From contig WBVU01000004.1 in the NCBI GenBank assembly GCA_009192285.1, forward strand, positions 372,001 through 436,000: DNA of 64,000 nt, in the 5' to 3' direction. The notes beneath the pieces are model-generated. The model saw only the letters and a program-made list of their open reading frames with translations, ran no database searches and was not told where the DNA came from. This DNA comes from Morchella semilibera. Lineage: Eukaryota; Ascomycota; Pezizomycetes; Pezizales; Morchellaceae. Made by a program: the position numbers and the translations under genes. Below, one piece after another: positions 1 to 9,134 of this stretch (position 1 is its first letter; the number at the start of each line of letters is the position of its first letter).

Positions 1-618
1 AGAACATCCTGTATGCCTCACTTTGTAGATTCAATAATTCGTCACCACCGTGATAGACGGCACCAGATACATGGCCATCTTCCCATGAAGTGTGTTCCAT
101 TTGACTCAATCTTTAAAGTAATATCAGCAAGAGTCGTCCTCATAAGCTAGGGGTAAAATTATTCCTCACTGTTTCAACTCTTCCTTTGCTTGTGTTTCTG
201 TGAAGCCCTCCTTAGGCAACGCAAGATATCTTGTCACACCAGGCCCCTTAGGTACAAGCTTATCCTCAAGCTTTTTCAACGCATCATCTACCTGCGCCTG
301 AACTTTCCCTCTAACTCCTGGCGCATTGAGGAATAGACCGTATGCATATCTTCGCATGTATGCATACCCATCGAAGAGGGTGCCAAAGACACCACGACCA
401 CGAAGCTTTCGAACTGCTCGCCGAAAATGGCGGAGGATAAAGTAGGCGAATACAATATTGCGTATTCTGGCTCGCGTGTTAATAAACTACAGTCATTGGG
501 GAAAAGGAGTAACGAACAGATCGAGATTAAAGACAAGTTGCGGCGACTTCCTCACGGCCGCGGTCTTCGCAGAGGCAAAGTTCCGCAGCGAGACAGGGAC
601 ACGGGAGGAGCCTGCCAT
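1..618 (-). CDS. DPL1: Sphingosine-1-phosphate (dihydrosphingosine-phosphate) lyase, 5' part only
   Basis: PLP-dependent ER-membrane lyase that cleaves phosphorylated long-chain bases, the exit step of sphingolipid breakdown. Only the N-terminal part is in the window; the gene runs off the left edge. Proposed exons are 618-556, 486-170 and 110 to beyond 1, giving the conserved stretches NIVFAYFILRHFRRAVRKL, APGVRGKVQAQVD, GPGVTRYLALPKEG and MEHTSWEDGHVSGAVYHGG, which I recognise from fungal Dpl1. The start at 618 gives a basic N-terminus (MAGSSRVPVSLRNF). Intron 1 (GTGAGG to TGTAG, 69 bp) is inferred because it removes an in-frame stop and keeps frame. The PLP lysine region is outside the window. 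Divergent from FAP7. The identity is firm; the first exon is less certain. Confidence 0.85.
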
Positions 619-1665
619 GGTTAACAGTCCTCTTCTGGTGGAGTTCGACTCCTGAAGAATGAGTATTGTTTAGACTCTTGGTGTCGATGTTAGCTGGTGG
701 TAGTTCGTTTCCTTGAAGTTGGTAACAGGGGATCAAAGCGGTGACATGTGCTCCTACTACAGGCTTGGATTGTAAGCCGTTGGCTTGTTTAAGCCTCGGT
801 TCCCGGGTGGAGAAACGCGTTCCGCCCACACTCGCTCGTTCATTCAAGTTTCAACCCCGAAAGCTCCTGCCGAATCAAACAAATCGCCCCATGAGAAGTT
901 CACACGCGCAGATACAGGACTGCACATATGCATGCCCTGTCACTCGCTTGAATGTAAATACATCAACCATATATGATGACAAAGTATTGCTTAGTCATTC
1001 TTCTATCCCTATGCTCTCTGCTGTCAGACACCAGCCTGAGTATAGGTTGGGAGTAAGCTTTTTAGGGTGTGTGGGGCTAGAACAGCCTTATTGGAAGCCG
1101 CTTGCTTGACAGTACACAGGTTAGGTACAGCCATTGTACTTACATAAAACTACATCTCAAATGCAAGCTATTATGTGTCCAACTGTCCAACTAATCAATC
1201 ATACTCCATGAAGTAGTTTTTGGTGAGACCCCACGATTCCAGGTTTCATGTTCCCGCAGGGAAGAATACATGATAGACTACTGCAATGGCTAACCGATCA
1301 CGTGTGTGAACCGAACTTGTACCTTAAGTACATACTGTATCTTGACCGATTTTAATTTTATCTCACAGAGAGAGCTACATGTATAGTAACGTGCCACGCT
1401 TGCATACTTCTTCATACATGAAGACTACATATTGTGCCAAGTCATGTTTCCCCAGATATGGAAAATAATTAATCCGACAGGTCTTAGGGTTAGGGTGCGT
1501 TGCATTGCATCTGCATGAAAAAAAAGGTTAAAAGCTTGGACCATGCATGTCTATGTTTAAACCTTCCCCACACTGGTTGGTTGGCTGAAAATTTGGGAAA
1601 AGCTGCTGCCCCCATCGTAGAGTACAGAAGCTCGAGCTGAAAGTCACAGGCACAACAACCTTATA
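619..1665. other. Intergenic region between divergent DPL1 and FAP7
   Basis: About 1 kb with no convincing gene. Two overlapping open frames near 741-1109 have no recognisable product. A short telomere-like TTAGGGTTAGGG stretch lies at about 1485-1497. ACATGTA motifs occur at about 1378. It presumably holds both promoters. Confidence 0.5.
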
Positions 1666-2370
1666 ATGGGAAGATCACAGCCAAATATCATTGTCACCGG
1701 CACTCCCGGCGTGGGTGGGGTTCTCTTTTGATCTGTTCAGCAATAATGTTTCCCTAACAGATCAAACATACAGGAAAGTCATCTCACTGCGAACTTATCG
1801 CACAGGCAACTGGCTTGAAACACCTCTCCATAAACCAGGTTGTCAAAGATAAAGGCTGTCATGATGGTTATGATGACGAGCTTAAAACCTGGATTGTTGA
1901 TGATGATAAGGTCTTTAATACACTCCTAAAATTTGTTTGCTCTAGTAACTCAGAGAAATCGGCAGCTTCTTGACGAGATTGAAAATGATGTAATGCAAGG
2001 AGGTTATATCATCGACTGGCACGTTTGCGATGTTTTCCCCAAGAGTTGGATTGATCTGGTAGTAGTCCTCCGAGCAGATTCAACAATTCTATATGATCGA
2101 CTCAAGGCCAGAAACTATCCAGGTATAAGCCCTATCAACTCTCATCAACCTGCAGTTCACTAAAAATATCGTTATTTTCCAGAAAAAAAGCTTCAAGAAA
2201 ACCTGGACGCAGAGATTATGCAAGTAATTCTAGAAGAAGCTCTAGAGGCATATGATGAAGAGATAGTGGTCGAATTGCAAAGTAATGACACTGATGAGAT
2301 TGATAGTAATGTGGAAAGGATAGCTTCATGGCTGAAGCAGTGGAGATTGGATCATCCGGAAGGAGTATAG
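1666..2370 (+). CDS. FAP7: Adenylate kinase isoenzyme 6-type NTPase Fap7
   Basis: Nuclear NMP-kinase-like ATPase needed for 20S to 18S rRNA cleavage in late small-subunit assembly; it binds Rps14. Four exons (1666-1714, 1774-1910, 1966-2122, 2183-2370) sum to 531 nt, a 176-residue protein, close to yeast and human homologues. Spliced sequence contains the Walker A motif GTPGVGKS (about residues 13-20), assembled across intron 1, then HLSINQVVKDKGCHDGYDDE, the DWHVCDVFP block, and the lid segment RLKARNY. Intron 2 has a weak donor (GTCTTT), so exon 3 could start slightly differently. It ends 77 bp from the convergent HAM1 stop. Confidence 0.9.
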
Positions 2371-2447
2371 AATTTTTGTATCAAGCTTTTAATTACAACT
2401 GGATATATCATAAGGGCTTAGAGAGAAAGAGGAAGTCATAGTTTAAT

Positions 2448-3413
2448 CTAGTGCTTCCCCTTGCCACCATCGGGTTGGTCAAATTGCCACTCCCTTCCGG
2501 TGGCCTTCCTGATACCCATCCCATCACCGGCAATGTTGATAGCCCTCGATTTAACCTCCTCTCCAAACCCATCGAAGAAACTACCACCATCAGAGGAAGT
2601 GTCGTGACCACCCATGTTGCGACGGTCCACGGGCTTCGGGGCCGCAGGTGGTGGGGGTGCGCTCCCCCCGCTACCGCCGTTCTTCTCGTCAAGCCAAGCG
2701 GTCAGCTTTTGAAGAGCCTTGAAGCGGTGAGAGATCTTGTTCTTTTGGTAGGAGTCCATCTCCGCGTAGCTGTAAGATAGTTAGAAGTGGCTCTCAATAA
2801 GTAAGGCGCCAGTAAGCACTTACGTTGAACCCTCATACTCAAAGATAGGGTCCCAGCCAAAGGAACCCTCGCCTCTTGCCCTCACAACTTTCCCCTTTGT
2901 CCTACCCTCAAAAAGAATAGGCTCATTTCCAGGCTCGCAGTAAGCAAACGTGCACACGGCGTATGCGGTCTTGTCATCGTAGGCTGCAAGCATGTTGGTG
3001 AGGCCTCGGGTGCCGATTTCCTTCAAGAAGTGCTTGCTATTAAATACTTAGCATTTCTTGACCACAACCCAGGTATTTTTTTTTTTTTTGGGAAAACAGT
3101 AAAACGTACACATATGGCCCTGGAAGTCCCTTAAGAGCATCAAAGCACAGGCAGGTATCCTCAACAATGACCGGGCCACCGACCTATATTCGGGTCGTTA
3201 GCAACCCCCACAAAGAAAAAGGCAAGCCGGGGCACAAACCTTCTCAGCAGCGCGCTTTGCCTTATCCCTTGTGATTTCTTCAATAGTCCCCTGAATTTCA
3301 GTGATTTCGACATTCTGGCTCTCGAGATTCACACCGCTGGCACCCAGAATTGCCTTGGCCTCAGCAAGCTTTCCAGCATTTGAGGTGACGAAGAAGAGAG
3401 TTCTTGAAGACAT
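2448..3413 (-). CDS. HAM1: Inosine triphosphate pyrophosphatase (Ham1/ITPase) with C-terminal extension
   Basis: House-cleaning enzyme that hydrolyses ITP, dITP and XTP to monophosphates. Exons 3413-3240, 3183-3110, 3036-2824 and 2769-2448 join in frame to 260 residues. Hallmarks: the substrate motif [11 protein letters not shown] near the N-terminus, [20 protein letters not shown], and the [12 protein letters not shown] plus [10 protein letters not shown] blocks near the end of the usual domain. The family is normally about 185-195 residues; here roughly 75 residues follow, low-complexity ([16 protein letters not shown]) then a Gly/Asp-rich tail ending [16 protein letters not shown]. No stop interrupts the extension and the last exon carries it. 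Head to head with CDC27. Confidence 0.92.
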
Positions 3414-4042
3414 TTTCTCGTTGAATATTCGTGCGGGAGATGGAATTGATGAGTGTGTTATTGTTGTGATGAGATGGATGAGGGAATGGTAGAAGCTGAC
3501 GAATTAATAGTGGGTTTTGAAGGGGTTGAGGCTTAAAGTTTAAGACATTTCCTCTCTCGGACTGTGCCAGCTCAGAGACGGGACCATCCGAGGGTCCGAG
3601 AGAGAGAAGCGGGATTCTTAATGCAGGTCTCCAGTGGCAAGTGCTGGGCACACTGCAGGGTTGGGTCTACCGTCTACAGTCTGCTCTACCTTTTGAGAGC
3701 TTGAGAAGCAGTCTAACTCACAAGGGGACTACAAGTTGGTGGAGCGAAAGATTGCCCATACCAAATATGGGTTTTCAGAAGGACTTGCCTACTTGTGTGA
3801 GTGAAGTGATTACAATGATCCATCGCGTATACTTTTTTTGTTGGAGTGCAGTCTGCAGATACTTTATGTAGGTACAGGCATGTAGATCTAGAAACGACAA
3901 TAGGATTGTATTGCAACGCGTCTTCTAATGGATATCCGTGACCTCGACGCGTTAAGCCGCGACACGTCAGGCCCATCCAGAGTGAATCACGAAATTTTGA
4001 TCCCAACACGACCCGCAAACGCTAGATTCACAAACCTCAGCA
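3414..4042. other. Divergent promoter region HAM1/CDC27
   Basis: About 630 bp with no supported gene. Small open frames on both strands have no recognisable product. Presumably carries both promoters of a nucleotide-sanitation gene and a DNA polymerase subunit gene. No clear element could be assigned. Confidence 0.45.
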
Positions 4043-6126
4043 ATGGATGAATATCGTGAATATCTTAAGGACGCAATTGTTGTGCAGGAGACCGTGGTTA
4101 GTTTTTTCTATCCTCCCTGAATCCAAATTGAAATGCCACTAATTACTATGCGAATGAAGGTTTCTTATCGACTCCTAAGCCGAGCTCTGAAAGTCCATGT
4201 AAACCGAGCCAAAGAGTCCGCTTATCCCCCAAACAGCCTCGACCCTTTTGATTGGATCGTCTGGCTAATGGTCATGTCTTGTAGGATGCTATTTGACTTC
4301 TACACCTCCGAAAATGCTATCAAGCCCAAATCTCTACATGCAACATATATAGTCATCGGATATCGTAAACCACAATCACTTACCGACACCAAGGGGAAGG
4401 GTGGAGCCGGTGATGACAATGACACCGTAATGTTTGATAGTTCATTCCCGGGAACTCAAACGAGTGTCACCGCCGAGGAGGAAAAGAGGAAATTGCTTAA
4501 GGTCGTTGAGCTATGCCAAGAGGAGGAATTAGACAGTTAGTATTATCTTTGTTTGTTCGTGGATAGTGTGTTCAGGGTGGGAAGTCGCTAAGTGTCGAGG
4601 ATGAATATACTTGATACTACATTGCTGAGATTGGTAGCTAACCTGGTTCTGATGGATAGCTGTTAAGGGAGAGCTAGAGCAGGTTTTAAGCGTGCATCTG
4701 TACAGCTTAGAGCAATTCCGGTTAGAGGTTGGTCTCGTTCTATCTATTCAAACTGATGATTTGTTAGTATGTTGCTGATTAAGTCACTTGGAATTACCTA
4801 GGATTTTACGATTCTTACTGGGTGCTCCGCACAAGTACTCGAAACACATCAAAACGAAGATCCTCTGGAGGTTGGAGCTACTTACGGGACTATTCTTAAT
4901 CCTAGTGCTAAGGTAATTGTTTTAAAACTCTGCTAGAATCTTCTCGTACTAATTACGGTATAGAGGACTGGCAACCAAGCTCCTCCAATTTCATCGGAGC
5001 TGAGGAAGACTACTATATCAGTTGGTCAGGAAAAAAAGAAAGATTTATTAGAGAAAAAAGAGGTTGTAGTAAAGAGAGAAGCTGTAGCGAAGAAGAAGAA
5101 GGAGATCAAGCAAGAAACCAAAGATGAATCAGAAACCAAAGCAAGAAAACCTGCCACAAAAGCGTGCGTTCATCAATTGCAGTTTTTCTATTAGATTATA
5201 CTGATCCCTTCGTAATTGTACAGCTCTACACTGCCTGCAACGAAAACCGCCCCACCAGCTACTGCTAAACCTAGACGTGGTCAATCTAATGATATCTTCA
5301 GTTCATGGAAGGCAGCGCCAAAAAAGAAGGCCGCAGACCCTGTTTCGGAGCCTAATTCTGTATGGTTATGCTATTCTTTCTAATTTGTTATTTATCAATA
5401 TCCCCGTCTAACAGTATCAGGCCGCACAGAGTCCGAAAATGGAAGAAGGTTAGTCATTCCGACATCCAACAGTCTGATTATAACCGCCAAATATCTTTGG
5501 GATTGTTGATTAACTTATAGAGCTCACAGAACCCACAAAAGAAGTAACCAGCAGTATCGATGATGACGACGATAAAGAATCAAACAACGAAAAGTCTCCA
5601 TCACCTATTCATGATACCGAATACGCCAGAAAAGAAAAGAAAAGGATGAAGAACTTAGAAATATGATGGATGACGATGACGATGATATAGGTAATGCTCA
5701 CTGGTCTAGATTTTGTTGAGGATTGGATGACTTAGTAAATCGATTAGATATAAAAATGGAAGACCAAGAACCACCAACTAAGATCGTTAAGACTGAGAAT
5801 CAATCTGAACCTGAAGTATCCACCGGATCACTTGCAGGAGCAACGACTCGTGGTAGAGTGAGAGGAAAGAGAAAGGTGACAAAGAAAGTTCATAGCCGGG
5901 ACAGTGATGGGTATCTAGGTAGGTCCTTGCCTTTTTAATATGCCTACCAATGCTTACTCTCTATGCAGTCACAAAAACTGAGAATGTTTGGGAGTCGTTT
6001 TCAGAGGACGAGCCTGAACCACCGAAGCCAAAACCGATAGCCAAACCAGTAGCCAAGGCCAAGAAGAACAAAGATAGTCAGCCAAAAGGGCAGGGGAATC
6101 TCATGTCTTATTTTGGGAAGAAGTGA
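4043..6126 (+). CDS. CDC27: DNA polymerase delta third subunit (Cdc27/Pol32, POLD3)
   Basis: Accessory subunit linking Pol delta to its small subunit and to PCNA. Eleven exons: 4043-4096, 4160-4215, 4285-4535, 4660-4727, 4802-4912, 4964-5163, 5224-5359, 5415-5448, 5521-5690, 5721-5918, 5969-6126. The N-terminal winged-helix-like domain includes VSYRLLSRALKVHVNRAKEM and LFDFYTSENAIKPKSLHATY; the middle is Lys/Glu-rich and acidic; the end is QGNLMSYFGKK, a textbook PIP box (Q-x2-[LIM]-x2-aromatic). Oddity: in exon 9 the frame shifts at a tandem AAAAG run (5629-5646); upstream and downstream frames are both protein-like, but the upstream one stops shortly after. A one-unit (5 bp) difference would explain it; so would an unusual intron from a weak GTAACC donor. 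Symbol follows S. pombe. Confidence 0.88.
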
Positions 6127-6546
6127 ACTTTGGCACCTGGCTCTCTGGTGATTATTGTAGGATAGTATGCGGCGTTTGGCCTTATTCTTATCGCGAGGGG
6201 GGGGGGGGGGCGGGGGGTGTAGCCCTGCATTCTAATTTGATTCTTGTATTCTACGTGCATATGCGGACTCTTACGAACTATTAATTGGGCATATTGCAGA
6301 TCCTCTCTGGGATGGATGCTGATATATATTGGGCAAATAATACTGTTTCTATGATCGACATAATATCCACATCACAATGGTTGGATATTGGCCTTCTCAT
6401 AAGACTAACATGGGATGAGATGAGAATATGTATTTAATCTAAAGAAACGACAATTCCAAACTCCGAATTAGTGGTACAAAGACATGTAGTTAGAACTGTG
6501 CAGAGGAGTTTTATGTACAAGACTGAGTACAGACAGCAAGACAGAG
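6127..6546. other. Convergent intergenic region CDC27/COX11
   Basis: Tail-to-tail spacer with both 3' UTRs. A G-rich run (about 6196-6219, some 13 G, C, 6 G) is the only distinctive feature. No gene seen. Confidence 0.5.
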
Positions 6547-7605
6547 TCAAGGAGTCGGGCGCAAAACCCCGTTATCGTCGTATTTCGCTTCTGTGAATAA
6601 AGAATTGCAACTTAGCACATGATATATAGACTTTGGTTATCGAAGGGTATACTCACTGAAGAAGGTATATGAAAGTGTGACCGTCTCGATCCCCTTCATT
6701 TGAGGATCTTCAAGGAAATCAGGATCTATGAAAAAGAAAACTGGCATATCCACCTCTTCCCCTGCATTCAATTTTTGTTCTATTTTGGCTTTCATTTAGC
6801 AACATTATTTTAACCAGTGAACATAGAGTGAGCCCACCTTCAAAACAAAAGCACTGTATCTTCGAAAAATATGGCGCTACTTGACCCGGGGTTACGCTGT
6901 AGGTAGCAACGCCAATGATATCCTCCTTGCTCATATTCTTGGCTTTATAGAATGCCAAAGCCGTCTCACCAGGAAGCACCCGGACTTCGCGCTGCTGGGG
7001 AGTGAATTTCCACTCCAGTACATCGGATACTGAGGCATTGAAGGTAATACGGAGACGTTTGGCCTGCCGCTGCGGGATCAGCTTTTCGGGTGTGAATCTA
7101 GTCTGGTCTGTTATGGGGGTACCGCCAAAGCCGGTACGCTGACAGATTGCACGGTAAAGAGGGACAGAGGCATATGCGAGTGTCAAAGTTGCAATTCCGA
7201 GACTGAAAGTGACCAGTATATTTAGTGTTTAGTCTTCAATGTTCTGTCTTATTTCGTTTGTGTAAAAAGAGAGTATCAAGGAGTATGATATATTATAGAA
7301 AAGGATATTGAATAGGAATTGATATTTAACAAAGAATTATACAAAGAGTGCTTCCCCCAATAAGTGGTAACGAACCTCGCAGTATAATACAATCCACTCG
7401 AGTTTTTTGCTCTGTATTGGTCTCTCATATTCGGAATCTTCCTCGGCGCACCACCAGTAGCATTCTGGCCAACAGGTGCTGCCCTCGCCGTCAAAGTGGA
7501 CGAAAAGAACCTTGGCCTCAATTCCACCGCCCGTTTCCCAAACAGCATGTTCGCACAATTAGCACATGTCCATCCCGCAGCCGTAGCCCTTTTAATGAGC
7601 GACAT
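6547..7605 (-). CDS. COX11: Cytochrome c oxidase assembly protein Cox11 (copper chaperone)
   Basis: Mitochondrial inner-membrane protein that delivers copper to the CuB site of Cox1. Exon 1 (7605-7376) encodes a basic, Arg-rich presequence and a matrix stretch ending in NSSGLYYTA. Exon 2 (7202-6838) starts with the membrane helix LGIATLTLAYASVPLY followed by CQRTGFGGTP and the beta-rich domain, ending at the copper motif IQCFCFE. Two short exons follow, encoding EEVDMPVFFFIDPDFLEDP, ETVTLSYTFF and KAKYDDNG, with stop at 6547-6549. All family landmarks are present and the frame is clean. Start is the first ATG of the presequence frame. Head to head with COX12. Confidence 0.94.
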
Positions 7606-7851
7606 CGTATAATTCGGAGGTTTTCATGGCGTCATTTGGCGCCGCCCACCATCTCCGGAACGGCGACTGTCCGGGTAACCTCTACGACAGTGGGGTCATT
7701 TCTCTTCTTGGCAACAAGCAACCGGACCTCACCCGATCTTTTGATTGCCCACGTCGACCCATCGCACATCCCCAATTGCCCTCTTTGCGTCTCCGGAAGC
7801 ACCTCTCCACTCTTCACGACCACCGACAAATCCGCAACCATTTCCGCAGCC
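7606..7851. promoter_or_regulatory. Shared 246-bp bidirectional promoter, COX11/COX12
   Basis: The two start codons are 246 bp apart on opposite strands, so both genes of cytochrome c oxidase must draw on this interval. It is relatively GC-rich. I could not identify a specific binding site such as a CCAAT box with confidence. Confidence 0.6.
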
Positions 7852-8489
7852 ATGTCCGACGATTCCGACAGAGAAACCAAGCCCTTCAAGTTCGTTACTG
7901 CAGGCATGTGGCCGATCGTCCAGTTTCCAAGGTTGAAGCGAGAGTGGGCGGCCAAGCTGATAGGCTGTAATTTGAATAGGTTTTGACGCTCGATTCCCTC
8001 ATCAAAATCAGACCAAGCATGTATGCGCCCCATTATACGCAATGAGGAATTGTACCCTGTATATACTGATCTCTTTCCTCGGGTGTTACTAGTGCTGGCA
8101 AAACGTTTGTCCTCCGTAACTCGCAACCTGCAATACCTATCGCGTTTCATGGTGTCTTACCCCATATCCGAAGCTAATATAATATCGACTCTCTCTAGTA
8201 CGTTGACTACCACAAGTGTATCAACGCCAAGGGCGAGGACTTTGCTCCTTGCAAGCAAGTATGCTATTACCCCAGGTCCCTTTCGTCCGGCTTTTGTGTT
8301 CTAATTAATTTTTTTTAAAAAAAACTATAGTTTTACCTTGCTTACCGATCCCTCTGCCCAAATGCTTGGCTCGAGAGATGGGACACTCAACGCGGTACGC
8401 TACTAAACCCTCAATATTGCCCGTGGTTTTCCGGCTAGCTAACGCGAACTGTAGAGAACGGAAACTTCCCCGCCAAGTTGGAAGCTTAA
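7852..8489 (+). CDS. COX12: Cytochrome c oxidase subunit 6b (Cox12)
   Basis: Small CHCH-fold subunit on the intermembrane-space side of complex IV. Six exons: 7852-7903, 7980-8020, 8093-8104, 8199-8258, 8331-8394, 8455-8489, total 264 nt, 87 residues, the family's usual size. Product reads FKFVTAGFDARFPHQNQTKH, then CWQN, YVDYHKCINAKGEDFAPCKQ, FYLAYRSLCPNAWLERWD and ENGNFPAKLEA. Twin CX9C-type cysteines are present: CWQNYVDYHKC, and C..C in EDFAPC with RSLC. Two splicing oddities: exon 3 is only 12 nt and encodes CWQN with the first essential cysteine, and intron 1 begins GC (GCAG|GCATGT) instead of GT. Both are forced by conservation of the protein. No single ORF exposes this gene. Confidence 0.93.
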
Positions 8490-9134
8490 ACTTTCTCTAT
8501 AGCGAGAAACCATTACTGTATAGCTTTAAGTGCATACGTGAAATAAGATTCCGTGATGTTGCACGGTGTATAGAACAAGGTGGGTAGAGATGTTTTTTTG
8601 CGGCGTGATTTGAAGGGGATATCAATGAATAAAAAACCGAACCCTATCGCATTTTAGTGATTTGAAATAAATGGCTACTTTTCGGTCAACTGAGAACGTT
8701 CCTAATAATACCCTGATATCCATCTCCCCTTTCCTTGAATTAATTACATGGTTCAAGAATAACTTTACCGCTCCAAGTTATGTATCTAACCAACTAAGGC
8801 CGAAGCTTCGTGATATTGATAGATGCATCAGCCCTTTCTTCTAGTATACTATCCGTGCTCATAGTCTCGTTCCTTATATGGGAGGGGAGGTTATGCTGCC
8901 CCGAGTGATAGCCTATGATCAAGGTTGGTCACATGCACTATACTCAGTCCACGGTATTGTGATGATTACCGTCGCCTTAAGAAATTCTGTTAATTGTCAC
9001 ACTACAAAATAACCAGAGCCCTTACTTGTAAACTATTCGAAGACATTCATTGATGCAACTTTAACTCTCATCTCATTCAGTGCTCAACTAGAAGGCATAC
9101 AATTGACTTTCTGTTGGGCCAGAGTACTAAACCA
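8490..9134. other. Intergenic region COX12 to KRE6
   Basis: About 645 bp, AT-rich, both flanking genes on the + strand. Contains the COX12 3' UTR and presumably the KRE6 promoter. No further gene or repeat recognised. Confidence 0.45.

Noticed and set aside
633-660. GAGTTCGACTCC resembling a tRNA T-loop
   Set aside because: No matching T-stem, acceptor stem or A box could be built around it.
741-1109. 122-codon plus-strand open frame
   Set aside because: No recognisable motifs, lies in a divergent promoter region, composition like non-coding DNA.
7632-8150. 172-codon minus-strand open frame upstream of COX11
   Set aside because: It is antisense to the six exons and introns of COX12, whose protein is unmistakable.
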